From: Strigops habroptila
Lineage: Eukaryota > Chordata > Aves > Psittaciformes > Psittacidae
Length of the DNA: 64,000 bases
Assembly (NCBI RefSeq): GCF_004027225.2
Contig: NW_022651111.1
Coordinates: 124,001-188,000 of the forward strand
Reading direction: 5' to 3'
Shown here: positions 20,101 to 29,345 of the stretch, piece after piece
How positions within the stretch are numbered: the first letter of the stretch is position 1
Layout of the letters: each line of letters starts with the position of its first letter
Made by a program: the position numbers and the translations under genes
Notes under the pieces: model-generated
What the model saw: only the letters and a program-made list of their open reading frames with translations
What the model was told of the DNA's origin: nothing
Database searches by the model: none

Positions 20101-23100
20101 TGGGATGAGGTGGGATGCGATGGGGTGGGCTGGGATAGGATAGGATGAGGTGGGATGCGATGGGGTGGGCTGTGTGTGTCTCCATGGCCAGGTGCTGCAG
20201 CGCGCGGTGCTGGAGGCCGCGGCCGCCACGGCCGGGGTGGTGCAGGACACGGTGGCCTCCATGGACACGGTGCGGGCCTGCGCTGGGGAGGAGGAGGAGG
20301 AGCAGCGGCACCGCGGGGCCGTGAGCGAGCTGCTGCGGCTGAAGCAGCGCCTGGGGCTGGAGCAGATGTTCTTCACCCTGCTCGAGCGGGTACGGGGCAG
20401 GCCTCTGCCTCCTGTCCCATCCCTGTGTCCCGCTCATCCCGGTGTCCTGATGCATCCCAGGGTCTCACTCATCCCGGTGACCCGCTCATCCCCGTGTCCC
20501 ACTCATCCCGCTGTCCCACTCATCCTGGTGTCCTGCTGCATCCTGGTGTCCCGCTCATCACAGTGTCCTGATGCATCCCTGGGTCCCGATACATCCCTGT
20601 GTCCCACTCATCCCAGTGTCCTGCTCATCCCGGTGTCCTGCTCATCCCTGTGTCCCACTCATCCCAGTGTCCCGATGCATCCCAGTGTCCCGCTCATCCC
20701 AGTGTCCCGCTCATCCCGGTGTCCCGCTCATCCCGGTGTCCTGATGCATCCCAGTGTCCCGCTCATCCCAGTGTCCCGCTCATCCCGGTGTCCCACTCAT
20801 CCCGGTGTCCTGATGCATCCAAGTGTCCTGATGCATCCCAGTGTCCTGATGCATCCCGGTGTCCCACTCATCCCGGTGTCCCGCTCATCCCGGTGTCCCG
20901 ATGCATCCCAGTGTCCCGATGCATCCCAGTGTCCTGCTCATCCCAGTGTCCTGCTCATCCCGGTGACCCGCTCATCCCGGTGTCCTGATGCATCCTGCGG
21001 TCCCACTCATCCCAGTGTCCCACTCATCCCAGTATCCTGCTCATCCCTGTCCCGCTCATCCCAGTGTCCTGCCCATCCCAGTGTCCTGCTGCATCCCGGT
21101 GTCCTGCTCATCCCGGTGTCCTGCTGCATCCCGGCGTCCTGCTCATCCCGGTGTCCCGCTCATCCCTGTCCTGCTGCCTCCCTGTCCTGCTCATCCCTGT
21201 CCTCCTCATCCCAGTGTCCCGCTGATCCCGGTGTCCCACTGATCCCAGTGTCCCGCTCATCCTGGCCCCGCAGGTGCTGCGCCTGGCGCTGCAGGTCCTG
21301 GTGCTGTTCCGAGGGTACCAGCTGCTCCGGGACGGCTCCGGCACCGCCGGGGATCTCAGCACCTTCCTGCTCTACCAGGCCAGGCTCGGGCGCCATGTGG
21401 AGGTGAGGCCCTGGGATGTGGTGTCCATGTGTCCCCAACCCCTGTCTGTGCATGTCCACCCATCCCCTTTCCATGTCTGTCCATGTCCATCCGTGTTCAC
21501 CTGTCCCCTCTCCATGTCCATCCATCCCCTTTCCATGTCCATCCATCCTCTCTGTGTCTATCCCTTCTCCATCTTCCTCTGTCCCCTCTCCGTGTCCTTC
21601 TCTATGTCCGTCTTCTCCATGTCCATCCATCCCCTTTCCATGTCCATCCGTCCTCTCCGTGTCCATCCCCTCTCCATATTCCTCTGTCTCCTCTCCGTGT
21701 CTGTCCCCTCTCTGTGTCCGTCTTCTCCATATCCCTCTGTTCCCTCTCTGTGTCGTTCTATCCTCTCCGTGTCCATCCCCTCTCCGTATCCATCTGTCCA
21801 CGTCCATCCACCCCCTCTCCTTGTCTGTCCATCCTCTGTCCATGTCTCATCTCCATGTCTATCCATCCTGTCTCTGTGCCCATCCTCTCCATGTCCATCT
21901 GTCTTTGTCCATCCATCCTCTCCATGTCCATCTTCTCTGTGTCTTACTGTCCCCTGTCCATGTCCATCCATCCTTGCCATGTCCATCTCTTCTCCGTGTC
22001 CATCTTCTCCGTGTCCGTCTGTCCCCTCTCCATGTCCATCCATCCTCTCCATGTCCATCTTCTCTGTGTCTGTCTGTCCCCTCTCCATGTCCATCCATCC
22101 TCTCCATGTCCATCTCTGCTCCATGTCCATCTCCTCTCCATGTCCATCTTCTCCACGTCCATCCATCCCCTTTCCGTGTCCACCTGTCTGTGTCCATCCG
22201 TCCCCTCTCTGTGCCTCTCTCTCCATGTCCACCCATCCACCCTCTCCATGTCCATCTGTCCCCTCTCCATGTCCACCCATCCCTGGTGCCACCACCAGGC
22301 GCTGGTCTTCGGCCACGGTGACCTCCTGGGCAAAGCCGCCGCCAGTCGCCACGTCTTGGCCAACCTCAACCATGGCTCCAGCTGTGACACCGGTGGCACC
22401 CGGTGCCCGGCCGCGCTCCGGGGCCACGTCACCTTCCACCACGTCTCCTTCGCCTACCCCACGCGCCCCGAGTGCCTCGTCCTGCAGGTACCTGTGGGGA
22501 TCCGAGCTCCTTGGGTGGACCTTGGGTGGACCCTGAGCTCCTTGGCTGGACCCTGAGCTCCTCGGATGGACCTTGGGTGAACTCTGAGCTCCTCGGGTGG
22601 ACCTTGGGTGGACCCTGAGCTCCTCGGGTGGACCTTGGGTGGACCCTGAGCTCCTCGGGTGGACCTTGGGTGGACCCTGAGCTCCTCGGGTGGACCTTGG
22701 GTGAACTCTGAGCTCCTCGGGTGGACCTTGGGTGGACCCTGAGCAACTCGGGTGGACCTTGGGTGGACCCTGAGCTCCTCGGGTGGACCTTGGGTGGACC
22801 CTGAGCTCCTCGGGTGGACCTTGGGTGAATCCTGAGCTCCTTGGGTGGACCCTGAGCTCCTCAGGTGGACCTTGGGTGAACCCTGAGCTCCTTGGGTGGA
22901 CCTTGGGTGGACCCTGAGCTCCTTGGGTGGACCCTGAGCTCCTCAGGTGGACCTTGGGTGGACCCTGAGCTCCTTGGGTGGACCTTGGGTGGACCCTGAG
23001 CTCCTCAGGTGGACCTTGGGTGAACCCTGAGCTCCTCGGGTGGACCTTGGGTGAACTCTGAGCTCCTTGGGTGCACCTTGGGTGATGCCACCCCTGATGT

Positions 23101-25860
23101 CACCCCCCGTAGGATATCACCTTTGAGTTGCGCCCTGGCGAGGTGACGGCGTTGGTGGGACCCAACGGCAGCGGGAAGAGCTCTTGTGCGGCGCTGCTGA
23201 AGAGGTTCTATGAGCCCCAGAGCGGGGAGGTGCTGCTGGATGGGGTCTCCTTGAGGGACTACGAGCACCAGTATCTGCACCAGCAGGTGAGGGAAGGGGC
23301 AGGGGGAGCAGATCCTCCTGGAAGCTCTGGTTGGGCTTAAGGGGATGGTTGGTGACAGCCAAGGTGGCTTCACCATGGGCAAATCCAACTCGGTGGCCAT
23401 CTACAGTGGGGCTATAGAGCTGATGACCAGGAGCAGATGACCATGGGCTTGTGCGAGGCTTCTGACATGGTCCCACACGATGTCCTTGTCTCTGAATGGG
23501 GAGACGTGGGGTTGGTGGCTGGAGCAGCCGGTGGAGAAGGAATTGGCTGGATGGTCCCACTCCAAGAGTTGTGGTCACCCACAAAGGGTTGTGGGCAACA
23601 GCTCGATGGCCAAGTGGAGACCGGTGACAAGTGACGTTCCTCAGGGCTCGGGGTTGGGTTCGGTGTCTCTGTTGGTGACACGGCTGGTGGGATCCCCACC
23701 ACAGCACATTGGGGATGACACCGAGCAGGGTGCTCGGGATGGGATGAGATCCAGAGGGACCTGGACTTGAGTGGTGGGACCATGTGAGTTCAACCAGGCC
23801 AAGGGCAAAGTCCTGACCCTGGGTTGGGGCGATCCCAAGCAAACAGGGATGGATGGAGCCCTGAGGAGATGATGAATCTGGGCCCACAACATCAGAAGGA
23901 CTTGGAGCTGTTGGAGCGAGGCCAGAGGAGGCCCCGGAGCTGCTGCGAGGGCTGGAGCAGCTCTGCTCTGGAGCCAGGCTGAGAGAGCTGGGCTGGAGAA
24001 GAGAAGGCTCCTTAAGAAGACCTTAGAGCAGCTCCAGTGCCTAAAGGGGCTCCAGGAAACCTGGAGAGGGGCTTTGGACAAGGGATGGAGGGATGGGATG
24101 AGGAGGAACAGCTCCAACTGGAAAAGGGAAGAGTTAGATGGGATATTGGGAAGAAGCTCTTCACCCTGAGGGTGGTGGGACATTGGAATGGGTTGAATGG
24201 AGAAGGTTTGGATGCTCCATCACTTTAAGGCCAGGTTGGAGCAACCTGCTCTAGTGGAAGGTGTCCCTGCCCATAGCAGGGGGTTGGAGCTGGATGAGCT
24301 TGAAAGCACCCAAAGCAACCCGTGATCCCACGGCTCCATGACCAGGTGGTGCTGGTGGGGCAGGAGCCCGTCCTCTTCTCCGGAACCATCCGAGACAACA
24401 TCACCCTGGGGCTGGAGGGCGCCGGGGAGGACAAGGTGAAGGCGGCCGCCACATTGGCCGGAGCCTGGAGCTTCATCATGGACCTGGAGCAGGGGCTGGA
24501 CACCGGTGAGTGCTGCTGGTGATGGGGGGTGATGGGACCCCAAATCACTCACATCCTGCTGACCCCCCCCCCTCCCTGCGCCCCATAGATGTGGGGGACA
24601 AAGGGGCGCAGCTCTCGGTGGGGCAGAGGCAGCGCGTGGCCATAGCCCGGGCTCTGCTGCGGCGACCAACCCTCCTCATCCTCGATGAACCCACCAGTGC
24701 CCTGGAGGGGGGCGAGGAGCTGGAGGTGATGTGGGGTTGGGGGGGCTCAGCCCCATGGTGGGGGTCATGGGGGGTCGCACCGCATGGTGGGTGCTGATGG
24801 GGGGTCCCAGACACATGGTGGGGGGTGATGGGGGATCCCAGCCCCATGGTGGGTGCTGATGGGGGATCCCAGACACATGGTGGGTGCTGATGGGGGGTTC
24901 CAGCCCCATGCTGGGTGCTGATGGGGGATCCCAGACACATGGTGGGTGCTGATGGGGGGTTCCAGCCCCATGCTGGGTGCTGATGGGGGGTTCCAGACAC
25001 ATGGTGGGTGCTGATGGGGGGTTCCAGCCCCATGCTGGGTGCTGATGGGGGGTTCCAGCCCCATGCTGGGTGCTGATGGGGGATCCCAGACACATGGTGG
25101 GTGCTGATGGGGGGTTCCAGCCCCATGCTGGGTGCTGATGGGGGATCCCAGACACATGGTGGGTGCTGATGGGGAATCCCAGACACATGGTGGGTGCTGA
25201 TGGGGGGTTCCAGCCCCATGCTGGGTGCTGATGGGGGATCCCAGACACATGGTGGGTGCTGATGGGGGGTTCCAGCCCCATGCTGGGTGCTGATGGGGGA
25301 TCCCAGACACATGGTGGGTGCTGATGGGGGATCCCAGACACATGGTGGGTGCTGATGGGGGGTTCCAGCCCCATGCTGGGTGCTGATGGGGGATCCCAGA
25401 CACATGGTGGGTGCTGATGGGGGATCCCAGACACATGGTGGGTGCTGATGGGGGGTTCCAGCCCCATGCTGGGTGCTGATGGGGGATCCCAGACACATGG
25501 TGGGTGCTGATGGGGGGTTCCAGACACATGGTGGGTGCTGATGGGGGGTTCCAGCCCCATGCTGGGTGCCGATGGGGAGCTCAGCCCTATGGCGGGAGGG
25601 TGATGGGGGGCTCAGCCTCACAGTGGGAGGTGATGGGACGTCGCAGCCCCATGGCAGGGGGGGGTGTGATGGGGGGTCCCAGCCCCACAGTGGGTGCTGA
25701 GGGTGCTGCTGTCCCACAGCCCTGGCGCTGGGTGCAGTTGGGGGTCACCAGGACGCTGCTGCTCATCACCCACTGCCCACGGCTCCTGGCCAGGGCCGAC
25801 CGCACCGTGGCGCTGGGACCTGCCGTGGAGCCACCAACCACCCCGGGACAGGAGACCTGA
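17194..25860 (+). CDS. TAP2: TAP2, antigen peptide transporter half 2 (11 exons)
   Basis: Exons: 17194-17677, 17756-17864, 18875-19005, 19082-19287, 20192-20389, 21274-21402, 22299-22487, 23113-23286, 24346-24505, 24589-24725, 25720-25860 (TGA). Phases agree throughout and give 685 residues. The start context is CCGCCATGG. Exon 1 encodes several hydrophobic helices (the TMD0-like N-terminus that in the family contacts tapasin) and exons 2-7 the core membrane domain. ATPase motifs: Walker [10 protein letters not shown] (498-506), Q-loop [10 protein letters not shown] (546), degenerate signature LSVGQRQR (602), Walker B LLILDEP (622-628) and switch LLITH (His657). The D-loop reads SALE instead of SALD. 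A variant signature loop in TAP2 is also known in mammals (LAAGQ). It pairs with TAP1 across the shared promoter. Intron 3 is only 76 bases. Confidence 0.94.
17880..18415 (+). repeat. TAP2 intron 2 CCATCC-rich simple repeats
   Basis: First CATCCATCCCCCATCC-type microsatellite, then CCCATCCCCATCCCATCCCA runs with small unique inserts (GCTCCTGGTCTCAATCATC). The reverse complement of the same pattern fills intron 4, so the two introns share a repeat family. Confidence 0.8.
18430..18805 (+). mobile_element. CR1 LINE 3' end in TAP2 intron 2
   Basis: Nearly identical over its length to the CR1 terminus at 7660-8041, including AAGAAGCTCTTCCCTGTGAGG and the terminal GATTCTCTGATTCTATC. 5'-truncated, as is usual for CR1. 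Confidence 0.9.
19288..20180 (+). repeat. TAP2 intron 4 GGGATGGGAT repeats
   Basis: About 890 bases of GGGATGGGATGGGGTGGAGG-like units, with a run of pure GGGAT at about 19315-19355 and later units such as GATGAGGTGGGATGCGATGG. Strongly G-rich on the TAP2 sense strand. Confidence 0.85.
20425..21265 (+). repeat. TAP2 intron 5 minisatellite (17 bp)
   Basis: About 48 units of roughly 17 bases, GTGTCCCGCTCATCCCA or CCTGATGCATCCCG, running from just after exon 5 to just before exon 6. Confidence 0.85.
21420..22290 (+). repeat. TAP2 intron 6 CCATGTCCATC repeats
   Basis: Pyrimidine-rich units such as CCCCTCTCCATGTCCATCC and CTGTCCCCTCTCCGTGTCC fill the intron between exons 6 and 7. The array includes a long stretch without splice-like AG dinucleotides until the real acceptor at 22298. 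Confidence 0.8.
22500..23080 (+). repeat. TAP2 intron 7 minisatellite (about 31 bp)
   Basis: Units GAGCTCCTCGGGTGGACC then TTGGGTGGACCCT repeat about 18 times with few substitutions, between exon 7 and the Walker A exon. Confidence 0.88.
23300..24335 (+). mobile_element. CR1 LINE with reverse-transcriptase remnant in TAP2 intron 8
   Basis: Contains decayed CR1 ORF2 3' coding sequence (a segment reading [19 protein letters not shown] near 23605-23665, and an upstream match to the DMVPH region near 23465). The 3' UTR follows: GAAGAAGCTCTTCACCCTGAGGG and CTGCCCATAGCAGGGGGTTGG. It is more diverged than the other two CR1 ends, so older. It makes up nearly all of the intron. Confidence 0.85.
24735..25590 (+). 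repeat. TAP2 intron 10 minisatellite (about 31 bp)
   Basis: About 27 units alternating between GGGGGGTTCCAGCCCCATGC TGGGTGCTGAT and GGGGGATCCCAGACACATGG TGGGTGCTGAT. Two-type interspersed structure; very homogeneous. Confidence 0.88.
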
Positions 25861-25924
25861 GGCCACGGGGATGGGCCGAGGGGAAAGGGGTGACCCAGGG
25901 GGTGTGGGGAGTAACGGGGGGACA

Positions 25925-26440
25925 CCAGGAGTTGGATGGGGAACACCATAAACCATGATGGGGACAGTGGGAGGTGGGATGGGGACAGTTGGGATAGAGA
26001 TGGGGACACTGAGAACATGGACAGGGACATGAGGAGCAGGGATGGGGACACCAAGGGATGGGATGGGGACACTGGGAGATGGGATGGGGACAGTTGGGAT
26101 GGGGATGGGGACACTGAGAACATGGACGGGGGACATGAGGAGCGGGGATGGGGACACCAAGGGATGGGATGGGGACACTGGGAGATGGGATGGGGACACT
26201 GGATGCGGATTTGAAGTGGTGGGATGGGGACACCAAGGGATGGGACCACCACAAGCCACGATGGGGACACTGGGAGCTGTGAGCAGGGACCATGGAAGCT
26301 GTGCTGGGCACGCGGTGGCCGGGCTGGGGACAGCGCCATGTCCCTGCCGCGGGACGGTGACCACGAAGGTGTTTGGGTGCCACCAGTGCTGGGGAGCACC
26401 CGTTCGCAATAAACCTGGGTCTATCTCCTCCTGGTGATGT
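25925..26440 (+). repeat. Inverted repeat arm B: TAP2 3' UTR
   Basis: Colinear with the reverse complement of 8064-8640 (the TAP1 3' end). It begins with GATGGGGACACTGGGA-type minisatellite units (25930-26200), then GGATGCGGATTTGAAGTGG, the GAGCAGGGACCATGGAAGC block, CACCAGTGCTGGGGAGCAC and the polyadenylation region. Confidence 0.85.
26408..26413 (+). terminator. TAP2 polyadenylation signal (AATAAA)
   Basis: AATAAA about 550 bases past the TAP2 stop, in CGCAATAAACCTGGG. It aligns with the TAP1 signal at 8093-8098 within the shared 3' sequence. Confidence 0.75.
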
Positions 26441-26564
26441 TCTTCATGGGCTCCAGGAGCACCCCAAGGAGCTGGAGGTGCAGGAGCGAGGTCCCAGGAC
26501 AGGAGAAGTGGAGGCGGAAGCAAAAGAGGGGGGATGGAGGTTGGACATGAGGCATGTTCTACCA

Positions 26565-27285
26565 TGGACAGTGGGACCAGTATGGGACGGATGCTGGGAC
26601 CAGTATAGGACAGACGCCGAGACCAGTTTAGGAGGGACGCTGGGATCAGTATAGGACGGACGGACACTGGGACCAGTATAGGGTGGATGCCGGGATCAGT
26701 ATAGGATGGACGCCGGGACCGGTATAGGGTGGACGCTGGGACCAGTATAGGATGGACGCTGGGACCAGTATAGGACGGACCAGTATAGGATGGATGCTGG
26801 GACCAGTATAGGACGGACGGACACTGAGACCAGTATAGGGTGGATGCTGGGACCAGTTTAGGACGGATGGCGGGACCAGTATAGGGTGGACACTGGGACC
26901 AGTTTTGGGTGTACGCTGGGACCAGTATAGGACGGACCAGTATAGGACGGACACTGGGACCAGTATAGGACGGATGCCGGGACCAGTATAGGATGGACGC
27001 CAGGATCAGTTTAGGGTGGACGCTTGGGACCAGTTTTGGGTGGATGCTGGGACCAGTTTAGGATGGGTTTAGGACGGACGCTGGGATCAGTATAGGACGG
27101 ATGCTGGGACCAGTATAGGGTGGACACTGGAACCAGTTTAGGACGGAGGCTGGCATCAGTTTAGGGTGGACACTGGGACCAGTTTTGGGTGGATGCTGTG
27201 ACCAGTTTAGGACGGAGGCTGGCACCAGTTTAGGGTGGATGCTGGGACCAGTTTAGGGTGGATGCTGGGACCAGTTCAGGTTTTT
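26565..27285 (+). repeat. Intergenic minisatellite GGGACCAGTATAGGACGGACGCT
   Basis: About 30 units of 23-25 bases. Variants include CAGTTTAGGATGG and CAGTTTTGGGTGG. Lies downstream of TAP2; no coding potential seen. Confidence 0.88.
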
Positions 27286-27289
27286 ATTG

Positions 27290-27580
27290 CTATTCCCAGT
27301 CATTTCCCATTATTCCAGTGGGATTTGGGACCATTTCCCCACCCACCTCCAATGTCACTGGCATTCATGGGGCCAAGGCCACCACGACCCATGGGTGCCA
27401 CCAGCCCCATGTCATGGTGGGGACACCATGGGGACACAGGGGGGGATTCCATGGGGACACAAGGAGGGACCCGGTGGGGACATGGGGACACATGGAAGGA
27501 CACAGTGGGGACATGTGGAAGGTCCAATGTGGGGACATGGGGTCACACGGACACATGGATGGACACACTGGAGGGACACG
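27290..27580. other. Spacer between two minisatellites, no gene seen
   Basis: Mixed sequence with loose GGGGACACATGG repeats towards its right side. No splice-bounded exon or known family was recognised. Confidence 0.5.
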
Positions 27581-29345
27581 ACTCATCCCATGGTTGTCCC
27601 CATGGCTGGAGCTCATTGTCCCCCTGGTTGTCCCTATGGCTGTCCCTATGGCTGGATCTCATTGTCCCCCTGGCTGTCCCCATGGATGTCCCCAGGGCTG
27701 GAGCTCATTGTCCCCCTGGTTCTCCTCATGGTTGTCCCCATGGCTTGAGCTCACTGTCCCCCTGGCTGTCCCCATGGATGTCCCCATGGCTGGATCTTAT
27801 TGTGCCCCTGGTTGTCCCCCTGGTTGTCCCTATGGCTGGATCTCGTTGTCCCCCTGGTTGTCCCCATGGCTGTCCCTATGGCTGGCTCTCATCGTCCCCC
27901 TGGTTGTCCCCCTGGTTGTCCCCATGGATGTCTCTATGGCTGGATCTCGTCATCCCCCTGGTGTCCCTATGGATGTCCCTATGGCTGGATCTCATCATCC
28001 CCCTGGTTGTCCCCATGGCTGTCCCTATGGCTGGATCTCATTGTCCCCCTGGCTGTCCCCCTGGCTGTCTCTATGGCTGGATCTCATCATCCCCCTGGCT
28101 GTCCCCCTGGCTGGATCTCACTGTCCCCCAGGTTGTCCCCCTGGTTGTCCCTATGGCTGCCCCTGTGGCTGGATCTCATTGTCCCCCTGGTTGTCCCCCT
28201 GGTTGTCCCTATGGCTGTCCCTATGGCTGGATCTCATCGTCCCCCTGGTTGTCCCCATGGATGTCTCTATGGCTGGATCTCATCGTCCCCCTGGTTGTCC
28301 CTATGGCTGGATCTCATTGTCCCCCTGGTTGTCCCCATGGATGTCCCTATGGCTGGATCTCATCGTCCCCCTGGTTGTCCCCATGGCTGTCCCTATGGCT
28401 GGATCTCATTGTCCCCCTGGCTGTCCCCATGGCTGGATCTCATCGTCCCCCTCGTTGTGCCCATGGATGTCTCTATGGCTGGATCTCATCGTCCCCCTGG
28501 CTGTCCCCATGGCTGTCCCCATGGCTGTCCCCATGGCTGTCCCCATGGCTGGAGCTCATTGTCCCCCTGGTTGTCCCCATGGATGTCTATGGCTGGATCT
28601 CGTCGTCCCCCTGGTGTCCCTATGGATGTCCCTATGGCTGGATCTCATCATCCCCCTGGTTGTCCCCATGACTGTCCCCATGGATGTCTCTATGGCTGGA
28701 TCTCATCGTCCCCCTGGTTGTCCCCATGGCTGTCCCTATGGCTGGAGCTCATTGTCCCCCTGGTTCTCCCCATGGATGTCCCTATGGATGTCCCTATGGC
28801 TGGATCTCATTGTCCCCCTGGCTGTCCCCATGGCTGTCCCTATCGCTGGATCTCATTGTCCCCCTGGTTGTCCCCATGGCTGTCCCTATGGCTGGAGCTC
28901 ATTGTCCCCCTGGTTGTCCCTATGGATGTCCCTATGGCTGGATCTCATTGTCCCCCTGGCTGTCCCCATGGATGTCCCTATGGATGTCCCCATGGCTGGA
29001 TCTCATTGTCCCCCTGGCTGTCCCCATGGCTGTCCCTATGGCTGGAGCTCATTGTCCCCCTGGTTCTCCCCATGGATGTCCCTATGGATGTCCCCATGGC
29101 TGGATCTCATTGTCCCCCTGGTTCTCCCCATGGATGTCCCTATGGATGTCCCCATGGCTGGATCTCATTGTCCCCCTGGTTGTCCCCCTGGTTATCCCTA
29201 TGGCTGGATCTCATCATCCCCCTGGCTGTCCCCATGGCTGTCCCTATGGCTGGATCTCATTGTCCCCCTGGCTGTCCCCATGGCTGTCCCCCTGGCTGGA
29301 TCTCATTGTCCCCCTGGCTGGATCTCACTGTCCCTATGGCTGCCC
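27580..29345 (+). repeat. Large minisatellite that includes the 3' end of the S100-like gene
   Basis: About 1.75 kb of units such as GGCTGGATCTCATTGTCCCC, CTGGTTGTCCCCATGG and CTGTCCCTATGG, in higher-order blocks of about 45-66 bases. Long open frames result on the plus strand simply because the unit lacks stops. The stop codon of the minus-strand S100-like gene (29303-29305) lies inside the last units. Confidence 0.88.
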
